Assembly: GCA_021849045.1 (NCBI GenBank)
Contig: JAJZTK010000028.1
Span: forward strand, 1-33,932
From: Deltaproteobacteria bacterium
GTDB taxonomy: Bacteria; Desulfobacterota; Desulfuromonadia; Geobacterales; DSM-12255
Length of the DNA: 33,932 nt
Direction of reading: 5' to 3'
The first letter of the stretch is position 1. The number at the start of each line of letters is the position of its first letter. Of the stretch, positions 10,201 to 17,946 are shown piece by piece. Below the pieces are notes generated by a model that did no database searches, had not been told where the DNA came from, and was given only the letters and a program-made list of their open reading frames with translations. The position numbers and the translations under genes were made by a program.

Positions 10201-10760
10201 GTAGTCTCGATCTTCTTCAGGGCCATCAGCTTTCGGGACTTGAACTTGGTGACGCCGGCCGCCTCCTCGATCAGGAAGCGGCGTTCCTCGGGCTTGGCCA
10301 GGAGGATCATGCCGATCCGCCCCTGCTCGATGATGGAGTAGGCCCTGGCGCCGACGCCGGTATCCATGAACAGCTCGGCGATATCCATGAGCCGGCACGG
10401 GGTCTTGTTCAGCAGGTATTCGCTCTCCCCGTCCCGATAGAGCCGGCGGGTTACCTGGATCTCGCTGAAGTTCAGATACCTTGCCGGCACCCGGCCGTCC
10501 TCGGCGGAAAAGACCAGGGAGACTTCGGCCATCCCCAAAGGCTTCCGCCCCTCGCTCCCCCCGAAGATGACGTCCTCCATCTGCCGGCCCCGCAGGTTCT
10601 TGACCGACTGCTCCCCCATGACCCAGCGGATTGCATCGACAACATTGGACTTGCCACAGCCGTTGGGACCAACCACCGCCGTCACTCCCTGGGGAAAGTC
10701 GAGTACGGTTCGGTCGACGAACGACTTGAAGCCAATTATTTCCAGGCGTTTGATCTTCAT
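7230..10760 (-). CDS. smc: Chromosome segregation protein SMC
   Basis: The 1176-residue protein has the full SMC architecture. The N-terminal Walker A is GPNGCGKS (31-38). Two long coiled coils (about 165-500 and 660-1010) flank a hinge domain (about 510-640, beginning near FAGYGQGVRNVF). The C-terminal head carries LLSGGEKALTAVAL and the Walker B FCLLDEVDAPLDD. With ScpA/ScpB it forms the condensin that organises and segregates the chromosome; scpAB are not in the window. The ATG at 10760 has no Shine-Dalgarno and lies only a few bases after the predicted transcription start. It heads the operon smc-Roadblock-ftsY. Confidence 0.97.
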   Translation of the reverse strand: MKIKRLEIIGFKSFVDRTVLDFPQGVTAVVGPNGCGKSNVVDAIRWVMGEQSVKNLRGRQMEDVIFGGSEGRKPLGMAEVSLVFSAEDGRVPARYLNFSEIQVTRRLYRDGESEYLLNKTPCRLMDIAELFMDTGVGARAYSIIEQGRIGMILLAKPEERRFLIEEAAGVTKFKSRKLMALKKIETTRQNLLRIGDLVGELKRQLGSLQRQARKAERFRAFREELKEIELLMVARRFAALSADRQRLTSDLAALAERETTAAAELAGRELSLEQLRMSLCDGEQLLARGQEQLYQVRSEFQTADNRRELLGRELTACREQTVRLNEDLASLERQLVEAEAEQRLLNERRESFGLEAAGEVDALAEQEADLRELTEEEKQTSAQLEDERRILFTLLAEISQYGNQESSALRRLEGLAERVERSRREGVTLAERLVEATGRSGELAMAVAAGKGAREELQGTLSRLRGREEELRAKLTLLDRELQQHRDELSRTASRLHSLEELEAQFAGYGQGVRNVFQASGFRERFRGVVADLVETAEKYETALEAVLGERLQAVLAAETVDVLAAVSHLKETAGGRCSFLLPSVSVPPAGDGLSGADRLLDLVRILPEYQERIAPFLRDVYLAEDLTAGLELTRRHPQLTFVTPQGDLACAGGLVAGGSREAAQQGLVTKKREIRALTGDVARLETNVATLGADRQTTGTDLATVEEELRQVRQELHQADMTLLNAEKDLQRAGEECQRLEERLAVKALEDDQLNEERELLEAEAANAGRRREEAAACKGEREAAVAVLQESLAVQRRRIEQAREAVTALKVRTAALNEKRESTLRALKRVEELRGDLAQRLARRREELTRSEAESLRLTGLLSEQEAAVKGLVIRQAEAEEAVSALRERFNVLSQGSQTDEAALKGIKSSVDELRRQVGILTLQQSELNLQLEHLETVVRDKYRLSMEDVLPRSSDMQLDEEERQARQVELQRLLDELGEVNLTAIEEYRELEERHAFVTAQMADLEESLHALQQAIQRINRTTRKRFQETFHLVNAKFREIFPRLFCGGQAELRLTDEEDLLETGIDIIVQPPGKKLQNVTLLSGGEKALTAVALIFAIFLIKPSPFCLLDEVDAPLDDANIGRFNDMIREMCAVSQFILITHSKTTMAVADTLYGVTMEEPGVSKVVSVRLQ

Positions 10761-10770
10761 AAACCGGCGA

Positions 10771-10799
10771 ATGATAGCAGAGCCCTGCGGTCAATGCAA
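10771..10799 (-). promoter_or_regulatory. Sigma70-type promoter for smc (near-leaderless)
   Basis: Minus strand: TTGCAT (10799-10794), 17-nt spacer, TATCAT (10776-10771). The expected transcription start near 10764 would leave only about four bases before the smc ATG at 10760, and no ribosome binding site is present. Consensus match only. Confidence 0.5.
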
Positions 10800-10823
10800 A
10801 GGCAAAGAACGGGACGGTATTCC

Positions 10824-10852
10824 TTGCGGCCCGGCAGACTCAGGAGTATACT
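10824..10852 (+). promoter_or_regulatory. Sigma70-type promoter for the AsmA-like gene
   Basis: TTGCGG (10824-10829), 17-nt spacer, TATACT (10847-10852), about 45 bases upstream of the ATG at 10898, back to back with the smc promoter. Consensus match only. Confidence 0.5.
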
Positions 10853-10897
10853 TCCCCTGTCCGCAGGGGTTTATTACAGCCCGTTATCGACCGCCTT

Positions 10898-11449
10898 ATG
10901 ACCATTACCCAAAAACAGCTGACCATACTCATTATCGTCCTCACCCTCATCGCCGGTCTCTGCGGCGGGGCCTGGCTTCTGGTCGCCAGACTCGGCAGCC
11001 TGGATACCTACCGCGACCAGATCATCGCCACACTTGAACGGGAACTGAAGCGCCCGGTCAGCTATGATGCCGGCAGCTTTACCATGGGGCTTCGTCCCTC
11101 CTTCACCTTCAGGAAGGTGATGATAAAAGAGCCGGATGGTCAGGCGATCTTCCTCGCCGCGGAAACCCTCACCTTCAAGCTCGACCTCCTTCCCCTCCTG
11201 GCCCGGCGGATAGCCATTCATGAACTCGCACTCAAGGCGCCGACCATCACGGTCATCCGCAAGCCGGACGGAACGTTCAATATCAGCGATCTGCTGGAAG
11301 GAGGGGGGAAGGAACTGCCGCTGTCCCTCCATGACCTATGGCTCGACCAGGGGACCATCACCTTCGCAGACCGGGCAGTGACACCGGCAGGGTTGACCAC
11401 CACGCTCCGGAACACGGAACTCTACATCAGCCGCCTTGCCAGGGAGTAA
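10898..11449 (+). CDS. AsmA-like protein, N-terminal fragment (ends at in-frame TAA)
   Basis: The 183 codons encode an N-terminal membrane anchor (about 8-30, ILIIVLTLIAGLCGGAWLLVA) and the start of an AsmA-type region (RDQIIATLERELKRPVSYDAG, then LDLLPLLARRIAIHELALKAPTI). AsmA and YhdP-like proteins sit in the inner membrane with a long beta-rich periplasmic part and are linked to outer-membrane lipid homeostasis. The frame ends at TAA 11447-11449, but the same frame resumes at once (LCSFKIAGQLGEGRDIQ) and runs on to 14119. This is best read as the 5' part of one 1073-codon gene broken by a nonsense change. No clear Shine-Dalgarno is seen. Confidence 0.75.
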   Translation: MTITQKQLTILIIVLTLIAGLCGGAWLLVARLGSLDTYRDQIIATLERELKRPVSYDAGSFTMGLRPSFTFRKVMIKEPDGQAIFLAAETLTFKLDLLPLLARRIAIHELALKAPTITVIRKPDGTFNISDLLEGGGKELPLSLHDLWLDQGTITFADRAVTPAGLTTTLRNTELYISRLARE

Positions 11450-11548
11450 CTGTGCAGCTTCAAAATAGCCGGCCAACTGGGCGAAGGACGGGACATCCAG
11501 AGCATCGCCCTGGGCGGCAAGGGGCACATCGCCCCGGCCGCAAAGCCG

Positions 11549-14119
11549 TTGACCGACACCACACTTGAGGTAAAGGTTGTCGGCAAGAACCTGGATGTCG
11601 CCCGCTACTGGCCCTATTACCAGCGCTACGTCCCCTTCCGACAGATAGTGGGCCGCTTTGAGACCGATACCACCTTCAGTGGCTCACTGAAGGTGTTCGA
11701 TACCAAGGGGAGCTTCCGTATGGCGGGGCTTCGCTTCGACTACCAGCCGATATTCCACGCACTCCTCACCCCGAGAGACCTTCGCTGCAAGTACGAACTG
11801 CGGGTCAACTCACGGGAGGTCGATGTCAAGGCCCTCGACCTGAAGATGGACGGCCTGGGAGTGAGGGGCAGTTGCCGGATCAGCGACATCCACACCAGAG
11901 ACCCCCGCATCACCGCCAAGGCAACCACCTCTACCTTCCGGCTGGAAGAGTTCCACCAGTACATCCCCTACGGCATCATTGTCGACCATGTTGCCAACTG
12001 GATCGAGGAGCATATCAAGGGCGGGGTGTACCGGCTTGACGATGGCCGGCTCGACGGCCGGGTAAGCCAGATCCTGCACATGGAGCGTGGAGAGAACTAC
12101 AACGTCCTGTACATCAAGGGACGGGTTGAGCAGGGGCTTGTCTCCTACGGTGCCAAAATGCCGGCCTTCAACAGCATCAAGGGCGAATTGGAGATGCGGG
12201 GCAAAGACTTCAACCTTAACGGCATGGCGGGCCGCTTCGGCACCTCCCCGTTCACCCTGACCGGCAAGATCGCCGACTACCCCCTGGACAAGCCCTCCGG
12301 CTACCCGTTCAGTATGGTCATGAATCCCGGCCAGGATGAGCTGGCCTGGCTCCTGGGGACGGATTTCGGCAAGAAGGTGACACTCGACGGCAGTTCCACC
12401 CTCCGCCTGAACGGTGCCGGCTACACCAGCAGTTACGCACTGGCCGGCGACTGGGACCTCACACCGGCCACCTACCGCTATGCAGACCAGCTGCGCAAGC
12501 CGGCCAGCCTGCACAATCGCATCGAGTTCAAAGGGCGGATCGACAAGTCATCGGCAACGCTCGATTCCCTTACCTACACTGTGCCCCATGCCAGCATTGC
12601 GCTCTCGGCCGCCTACCGGTACGCCACGGACAAGCAGTTGACCGTGGGACTCAAGACCAACGCCATGGAGATGAGCGAGGTGGCTCCCCTCCTCCCCTAC
12701 CTCGCCGGCTACAAGCCTCGGGGAAGGCTGCAGGCAAGTCTCCAGGCCGAAGGAACCAAAGGTCCGGGTGATCTGCTCTGGCGAGGGACCGTATCCCTCC
12801 AGCACGGCTCGCTCCAGCCATCTTCATTCCCGTCGCCGGTGAGCGACCTGAACGGAGTCATTACCTTTACCGGCCCGGCGCTGCACACCTCACAGCTTTC
12901 GGCCCGGATCGGCAGTTCCATCGTCAGCGGCAAAGGCTCACTGGAGGGGTGGAAGGACCCGAAGATCAGCGCCACCTTTTCGTCCCCTCTCCTGAACCTG
13001 TCCGACCTGGGGCTGAAGGGTGCGGAAGGACCGGTCAGAATGAACCGGGTCGGAGGTGCCGTGAAGCTTGCCAACAACAACATTGAGATCAAGAATCTCT
13101 CCTGCCAGGTGAACAAGTCACAGCTCAACATCAAGGGAACGATAACCAATCCGGACAACCCGGCTATCGACCTCGCCATCAATGCCCCGTACCTGGAGCC
13201 AGGGGACCTGATTCTCCTGGCAGGACTCGAACGTCAGGGAGGGGCCACCAACGGTTCGGCACCGCTCTTGAAAGCAACGGTAAGCGCCAGCCGTGGCATG
13301 TTCGACGACATCCCTTTTGAAAAACTGAATGCCGTTATCCAGCATGAGAACCGGGTGACCTACCTGCAACCGGTCTCTTTTGCCGTCTTTGGCGGCAAGG
13401 CAACGGCCAAGGCCCGAATCGACCGGAGCAATCCCGCGGCTCCGCGCTATCAGGTGGGATACAACCTGGAGGGAGCGGCCGCCGACCAGGTGACCAGGGC
13501 ACTGGGGATCAAGAAGCAGGAGATCACCGGTTCTCTCTCCTCAAGTGGCGACCTGACGGCCCGGGGGAAAAACGGTGCCGAGCTGAAAAAAAACAGTCTG
13601 GGGTCCATCAGGGTCGTCTGCCAGGACGGGACCCTGCGCCGTTTTGAGATCTTGTCCAAGATATTCTCGATCCTGAACGTTTCCCAACTTCTCAAATTCC
13701 AGCTGCCCGACATGGTCTCCGGCGGGATGCCCTTCGACGAAATTAAGGGGACTATCGCCGTCAAGGACGGCATCCTCTCAACCACCGACCTCTTTCTGAA
13801 AAGCAACGCCATGAACATCTCGACCGTCGGCAGTATGGACCTTACCAAAGAGGAGTTGAACCTCACCATCGGAGTCCAGCCACTGCAGACCATTGACAAG
13901 ATGGTGAACCGGATACCGATCGTCGGCTGGATACTGACCGGCAAAGATCGCGCCTTTATAACCACCTACTTCGAGGCCAAGGGAAAGATGGAAAATCCGC
14001 AGGTATCGGCCATTCCGGTCAAGGCTATGGCCAAGGGCGTCTTCAATATTTTCAAGCGGGTATTCCAACTTCCGGCCAAGATTTTCACCGATTCCGGCGA
14101 AGTTCTCCTCGGGCAATAG
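11549..14119 (+). CDS. AsmA-like protein, C-terminal part of the interrupted gene
   Basis: This is the same reading frame as the upstream fragment, open from 11450; the first conventional start codon is TTG at 11549, without a ribosome binding site. The 856 residues lack a signal sequence and consist of repetitive beta-strand-rich sequence. The C-terminal region is AsmA_2-like (GSIRVVCQDGTLRRFEILSKIFSILNVSQLL, then GMPFDEIKGTIAVKDGIL, LNLTIGVQPLQTIDKMVNRIPIVGWILTG), typical of large YhdP/AsmA-type lipid-transport proteins. If made alone it could not be exported. It is probably the remainder of a pseudogene, or of an intact gene affected by a sequencing error. Confidence 0.75.
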   Translation: MTDTTLEVKVVGKNLDVARYWPYYQRYVPFRQIVGRFETDTTFSGSLKVFDTKGSFRMAGLRFDYQPIFHALLTPRDLRCKYELRVNSREVDVKALDLKMDGLGVRGSCRISDIHTRDPRITAKATTSTFRLEEFHQYIPYGIIVDHVANWIEEHIKGGVYRLDDGRLDGRVSQILHMERGENYNVLYIKGRVEQGLVSYGAKMPAFNSIKGELEMRGKDFNLNGMAGRFGTSPFTLTGKIADYPLDKPSGYPFSMVMNPGQDELAWLLGTDFGKKVTLDGSSTLRLNGAGYTSSYALAGDWDLTPATYRYADQLRKPASLHNRIEFKGRIDKSSATLDSLTYTVPHASIALSAAYRYATDKQLTVGLKTNAMEMSEVAPLLPYLAGYKPRGRLQASLQAEGTKGPGDLLWRGTVSLQHGSLQPSSFPSPVSDLNGVITFTGPALHTSQLSARIGSSIVSGKGSLEGWKDPKISATFSSPLLNLSDLGLKGAEGPVRMNRVGGAVKLANNNIEIKNLSCQVNKSQLNIKGTITNPDNPAIDLAINAPYLEPGDLILLAGLERQGGATNGSAPLLKATVSASRGMFDDIPFEKLNAVIQHENRVTYLQPVSFAVFGGKATAKARIDRSNPAAPRYQVGYNLEGAAADQVTRALGIKKQEITGSLSSSGDLTARGKNGAELKKNSLGSIRVVCQDGTLRRFEILSKIFSILNVSQLLKFQLPDMVSGGMPFDEIKGTIAVKDGILSTTDLFLKSNAMNISTVGSMDLTKEELNLTIGVQPLQTIDKMVNRIPIVGWILTGKDRAFITTYFEAKGKMENPQVSAIPVKAMAKGVFNIFKRVFQLPAKIFTDSGEVLLGQ

Positions 14120-14157
14120 CCCGATTTCCCGCAAATTTTTGCACTAGTTTTTTTATT
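14110..14157 (+). terminator. Possible terminator after the AsmA-like gene
   Basis: Two short hairpins follow each other: CGGGC-AATA-GCCCG across the stop codon, and GCAAA/TTTGC at 14131-14142, the latter followed after six bases by seven T residues. Stems are short, so this is tentative. Confidence 0.35.
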
Positions 14158-14218
14158 GTAAATTCATTCCAATCTATGTTACGTTTCCCGCTGCAAAAAA
14201 ACTCACAGGAGGATGATC

Positions 14219-14632
14219 GTGAAGAAGACTATCGTCGTACTGCTCTCCATCGTCGCACTCGCGGCTGCCGGGTGTCAGAAGAAGGAAGAAGCTAAGAATG
14301 TCGCGGCACCGCAGGCAGGCGGCGCACCGCAGATGCCGGCCGGCGCTGCCCCCGGTGGTGATCCCCATGCAGGCCTGAAGCCCCAGGAGATTCCTGCCGG
14401 CGCAGGCCACAAGGGTAAAGTTGTGCAGACCATGGATTCCGGTGGGTATACCTACCTGGAAGTGGAAGAAAATGGCCAGAAGCTGTGGGTAGCCGTTATG
14501 CAAACCCCGGTCAAGGTTGGCGATGTTGTTGAGTTCCCGGATTCGCCGCCGATGGTCAACTTCCAGAGCAAGACTCTCAAGAAGACCTTTGACAAGATCA
14601 TCTTCGCTGCCGGCGTACGGATCGCGAAGTAA
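14219..14632 (+). CDS. Small NrfJ-like lipoprotein
   Basis: A 137-residue exported lipoprotein. The signal peptide MKKTIVVLLSIVALAAAGC ends in a lipobox with the acylated Cys at 19. A Gly/Ala/Pro-rich linker (25-65) leads to a small beta domain: GKVVQTMDSGGYTYLEVEENGQKLWVA, then VKVGDVVEF and SKTLKKTFDKIIFAAGV. This C-terminal domain resembles NrfJ-related proteins found beside cytochrome c nitrite reductase in epsilonproteobacteria and in Geobacter. The function is unknown and no nrf genes are near. An ATG at 14213 abuts AGGAGG directly, so the GTG at 14219, six bases from AGGAGG, is the better start. Confidence 0.75.
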   Translation: MKKTIVVLLSIVALAAAGCQKKEEAKNVAAPQAGGAPQMPAGAAPGGDPHAGLKPQEIPAGAGHKGKVVQTMDSGGYTYLEVEENGQKLWVAVMQTPVKVGDVVEFPDSPPMVNFQSKTLKKTFDKIIFAAGVRIAK

Positions 14633-14633
14633 T

Positions 14634-16352
14634 TCAACTCTTGATGGCAGTTCCAGGCGAAGTCGCTCGCGGCTTCGCCTTTTTTTTGTCCAGTTGTTTC
14701 AGCCCCTTAAGCGCCGTCGGCTCACGGGAATCGATGGCCAGCGCCCTGGCAAACCATTCTCGGGCCAGTTCCTTTCTCCCGGCAAGTTTCGCCAGCTCTC
14801 CCCGTGCCGCATGGGCTGGAGCGTGACGGGGCACCAGCCCAAGGACGCGGTCGAAAGCCTGCTCCGCCTCGGCGAAACGCCCGGTTGAACCCAACAGTTC
14901 GCCCAGCAGCAGCCATCCCCATGGATTGTCCGCCTGATGGCGAATCAGTTCCCGATACTCGGCCTCGGCCCTTCCAGCCTCACCGATCCCTTCAAAACAA
15001 GCACCAGCCAGCACATTGGTCACCGACGACAAGCCGTACCGTTTCTTGTGTGCCTGAAAATCGCGGGGACGATAGGCATGCCGTTCGCCAGCGGCAGTTA
15101 TGGCATCCAGGAGCGTGGTCTTGGCCCGCAGCACAAAGGGATCGTTTCTGACCAGACACGCCTCGCCCCGGGAATCGGCAAACAGGGTCTCCGGGACCTC
15201 GCCCCGCGCTACGGCCTGCTCGAACAGCCTGGTCCCCGGATAATAGGCCAGCGGCGACACATGGCCGTCATGCGGCCGGAGCCGTTCGATCAGCCGGCAG
15301 GTCTCGCGCAGTTCCGCCTCGCCTTCGCCCGGAATGCCGGTAATGAGATAGATGGATAGCTGCAGGCCGACACGGCGGATCGCATCCCCCACCTGTACCA
15401 TTTGTTCAGGAATAAGCCCTTTACCCAGTGTCCTGAGCAATGAAGGAGCTCCGGACTCCACCCCCACCTGTACACATTCGCAGCCGGCCAGCTTGAGCCG
15501 GAACAGCAGTTCCTCGTCCAGGAAGTTCGCCCTCGACTGACAGTTCCAGAGGATATGCACCCCCTCCTCCACGAGGAGACGGCAGAACTCCAGCACTCGA
15601 CCGCGGTCGGCAGTGAAGGTGTCGTCGCGAAGAGAAAAGTAGATCAGACCGAAACGGTCCCGAATAAAGCGGATCTCGTCTACAATGGCCCGCGGCGAGC
15701 GAAAACGGAGCCGGTTCCCCCAAAAGCGGGGAGAGTTGCAGAAACTGCATGCCGCCGGACAGCCGCGGGACGTCACGATAAAGCCGAGTTGGCGCAACGG
15801 GTCAACGCCGATGGCGTCACTGCACTGCTCAGCCATCCGGGGAAGGGAATCCAGGTTGGGGATCGGCGGGCGAGGCGGCGTGGTAACGATCTCGTCACCG
15901 TCGCGGAAAGCAATGCCCTGTACCTGGCGCAGCCCATCCCGACCTTTGTTCCCCAACACTGCAGCCAGCTCCCGAATAGTGGCCTCCCCCTCGCCGATGA
16001 CGACCAGATCCACCGGCGAACCCGGCATGAGGAGGTCTGCCACGGCATGGCTCGCATGGGGACCACCGAAAACTATGATACAGGAAGGATTGATGGATTT
16101 GGCCAGAACAGCCAGGCGCACCATTTCATGGCGATTATGGGTGAATTGGGACAGTCCGAGCAGTTCGGGATTCTCCCGGCGCAGACAGGCTGTCACCTCA
16201 TTCCAGGAGAATCCGGACAGGTTGGCAAGGCGCGTATCGTGCCCCTGCTCGGTCAGGACGCCGCGGAGCGACAGCAGCCCAACCGGCAGGAGCGACGCAA
16301 AGGGGTCCCGGCTACCGGCCGGATGTGCTCTATAGGCCAGCAGTATCCGCAT
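14634..16352 (-). CDS. B12-binding-like domain / radical SAM protein with C-terminal TPR
   Basis: The 572 residues comprise three parts. A Rossmann-like N-terminal domain (1-160) is of the cobalamin-binding type, with VFGGPHAS and VVIGEGE but without the DxHxxG ligand motif. A radical SAM domain has the 4Fe-4S cysteines at 198, 202 and 205 (CPAACSFC). A TPR-like C-terminus (about 475-560, LLLGELLGSTGRFAEAEQAFDRVL) ends in a lysine-rich tail. It probably modifies an unknown substrate; I cannot name the reaction. The ATG at 16352 has GGGAG seven bases upstream and lies inside the end of the Nudix gene (23-nt overlap). The stop is one base from the opposing lipoprotein stop. Confidence 0.87.
   Translation of the reverse strand: MRILLAYRAHPAGSRDPFASLLPVGLLSLRGVLTEQGHDTRLANLSGFSWNEVTACLRRENPELLGLSQFTHNRHEMVRLAVLAKSINPSCIIVFGGPHASHAVADLLMPGSPVDLVVIGEGEATIRELAAVLGNKGRDGLRQVQGIAFRDGDEIVTTPPRPPIPNLDSLPRMAEQCSDAIGVDPLRQLGFIVTSRGCPAACSFCNSPRFWGNRLRFRSPRAIVDEIRFIRDRFGLIYFSLRDDTFTADRGRVLEFCRLLVEEGVHILWNCQSRANFLDEELLFRLKLAGCECVQVGVESGAPSLLRTLGKGLIPEQMVQVGDAIRRVGLQLSIYLITGIPGEGEAELRETCRLIERLRPHDGHVSPLAYYPGTRLFEQAVARGEVPETLFADSRGEACLVRNDPFVLRAKTTLLDAITAAGERHAYRPRDFQAHKKRYGLSSVTNVLAGACFEGIGEAGRAEAEYRELIRHQADNPWGWLLLGELLGSTGRFAEAEQAFDRVLGLVPRHAPAHAARGELAKLAGRKELAREWFARALAIDSREPTALKGLKQLDKKKAKPRATSPGTAIKS
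14656..14687 (+). terminator. Intrinsic terminator of the lipoprotein gene, inside the opposing gene
   Basis: Perfect 7-bp stem GGCGAAG (14656-14662) / CTTCGCC (14673-14679) with a 10-nt GC-rich loop, followed by eight T residues (14680-14687). It lies 23 bases after the lipoprotein stop codon and within the 3' coding end of the convergent radical SAM gene. Confidence 0.85.
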
Positions 16353-16737
16353 CATCGAACTCCCGTGCCAGCCGTTCTGCCAGGGGAACGTCCGCCGGCA
16401 GGAGGCGGTAGGTTGCCAGTGCCGAGGGCTCCACCCAGCGGTGCGCCGCCACCTGGAGATCCTGGATGTCACCGGCGAGCCACGCACAGCGGTACACGAG
16501 CACCAGTACCGTCCGATCCGGATAGCGGTGAAACAGCACGTCATAGATGCCATCGGCCCGCACGGTTATGCCCAGTTCCTCCATGAGTTCCCGCTCCACG
16601 CAGCGCATCGGGTCCTCGTCCGCTTCCACCTTGCCACCGGGGAATTCCCAGTAGCCCGGATACGGGGCGTCATCACGCCGCTTCGTCAAGAGAACCCTAT
16701 TGTTATGGAGCAACAGGGCCGCAGTTACCAGGAGCAC
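16330..16737 (-). CDS. Nudix hydrolase, MutT-like
   Basis: A 135-residue (deoxy)nucleoside triphosphate pyrophosphohydrolase. The complete Nudix box is present: GKVEADE, then RELMEELGI, which fits GX5EX7REUXEEXGU. The preceding YPGYWEFPGG is typical of MutT proteins that remove 8-oxo-dGTP, or of related clean-up enzymes. The frame opens at a TTG at 16752, but the GTG at 16737 has GGAGGT five bases upstream and gives the normal MLLVTAALLL start. It overlaps the downstream radical SAM gene by 23 bases. Confidence 0.9.
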   Translation of the reverse strand: MLLVTAALLLHNNRVLLTKRRDDAPYPGYWEFPGGKVEADEDPMRCVERELMEELGITVRADGIYDVLFHRYPDRTVLVLVYRCAWLAGDIQDLQVAAHRWVEPSALATYRLLPADVPLAERLAREFDDADTAGL

Positions 16738-16750
16738 AGCGCACCTCCGC

Positions 16751-16784
16751 AAAAAAAAATCCGGCCTCTGTGGGGGCCGGATTT
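16751..16784 (-). terminator. Intrinsic terminator after the NlpC/P60 gene
   Basis: Read leftwards, AAATCCGGCC pairs with GGCCGGATTT around a short loop, followed by a run of T residues (complement of the A-run 16751-16759). It lies about 25 bases beyond the stop codon of the LysM-NlpC/P60 gene and just before the Nudix gene, so it separates two transcription units. Confidence 0.9.
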
Positions 16785-16806
16785 CAGTCGTTCATTCAGA
16801 AGGGAT

Positions 16807-17853
16807 TCAGTTGCTGATCAGAGAAACGTCAGAACTGTCGTTATCAAGAGCGTTTTGCTCTATCTCCTCATCCACACCTTTCACCAGTTCATCCAGGTTG
16901 AAAGTGTCGGGCGCTATCTTGGCTATCCGCTTGGCCCCAATATACCGCGCCCGGTAGTAGGGGGTATTGACCGCCGAGATCACCACCCGTCGGTCACGGG
17001 ATGAGGCGTGTATCATGCGATTGTTACCGAGATAGATGCCGACATGGGAAGGGAACGAAGCGTAGGTACGGAAAAAGACCAGATCACCTTTTTTAAGATC
17101 GCCGGGAGAAACCATCTGACCTTCCTCGAACTGCTCGCGGGCAGTGCGGGGAAGCTTGACATCCATTTCCAGGAACACCTTCTGGACAAAGGCGGAACAG
17201 TCGAGGCCACTGCGTCCGGTTCCGCCGAACCGGTAACGGGTGCCGAGGAAACCGTAGGCTGCGCTCTTCAGAAGCTTCGCATTGTCGGTTTTGAGTTCTA
17301 TGTTGCTGGAAAGATCCACGGCCTTGTTCTGGTCCAGGTCCTTCTCCATCAGATCCGTCAGACTTTTCTCGTACTCTTTGTCATTGAGCAGATCAGCGTA
17401 GCGAAGCGAGGGCTTGTGGGCAACCTTGACAGCAGGCTCCGCATCACGACCCGTTTCCCTCAGGACCAGGATGGTGCCTGGCTTCAACCGGCCCTTGCCC
17501 AAGCCGTTAAGACGCTTCAGCTCCGCAACGGAGACGCCGGTCCGCTTGGCTATCCTGGCCAGGGTGTCGGCGCGTCGCACTTTAAAGGTTGCAGGCCGTT
17601 CCGTTTCGTTATCAGAGACGTCAGCCTTGGCTGATTCGCTCCGGGGGGGAATGACGAGAACCGTTCCGGATTTGACACGGGGATTAACGATGTTGTTGGC
17701 TGCCTTCAGGTCGGCAACCGAAACGTGGTATTTCTTGGCAATAATGACAAAGCTTTCGTTCTTTTTGACTTTGTGGGTTTTGGCGGCAAAGACAAGAGAA
17801 GGAAAGCTAAGGAGCACAACACAGAAGCCGAACACAAGCCTGGAAATGGTCAT
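16807..17853 (-). CDS. LysM and NlpC/P60 domain cell-wall hydrolase
   Basis: A secreted peptidoglycan endopeptidase of 348 residues. It has a signal peptide (1-23, ending LVFAA) and two LysM peptidoglycan-binding repeats (about 26-70 and 89-132, HKVKKNESFVIIAKKYHVS and FKVRRADTLARIAKRTGVS). A charged linker precedes the NlpC/P60 catalytic domain (about 195-310). The catalytic Cys is in LDCSAFV (219), the His in SHVGIYLG (270), and the third polar residue in IHASS (282). It likely cleaves D-glutamyl-meso-diaminopimelate bonds. It is a single-gene unit with its own promoter and terminator; AGGAGG precedes the start. Confidence 0.94.
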   Translation of the reverse strand: MTISRLVFGFCVVLLSFPSLVFAAKTHKVKKNESFVIIAKKYHVSVADLKAANNIVNPRVKSGTVLVIPPRSESAKADVSDNETERPATFKVRRADTLARIAKRTGVSVAELKRLNGLGKGRLKPGTILVLRETGRDAEPAVKVAHKPSLRYADLLNDKEYEKSLTDLMEKDLDQNKAVDLSSNIELKTDNAKLLKSAAYGFLGTRYRFGGTGRSGLDCSAFVQKVFLEMDVKLPRTAREQFEEGQMVSPGDLKKGDLVFFRTYASFPSHVGIYLGNNRMIHASSRDRRVVISAVNTPYYRARYIGAKRIAKIAPDTFNLDELVKGVDEEIEQNALDNDSSDVSLISN

Positions 17854-17896
17854 CGGTCCTCCTTTCTTGTTTTACAATTAAAATACAGACTGGGAA

Positions 17897-17925
17897 TTTA
17901 TATAACAATCGACACAAAACGTCAA
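17897..17925 (-). promoter_or_regulatory. Sigma70-type promoter for the NlpC/P60 gene
   Basis: Minus strand: TTGACG (17925-17920), 17-nt spacer, TATAAA (17902-17897) in an AT-rich gap. The transcript would start near 17890, giving a leader of about 37 nt. Confidence 0.7.
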
Positions 17926-17946
17926 CTCTTAAGAAAAAAATAATGC

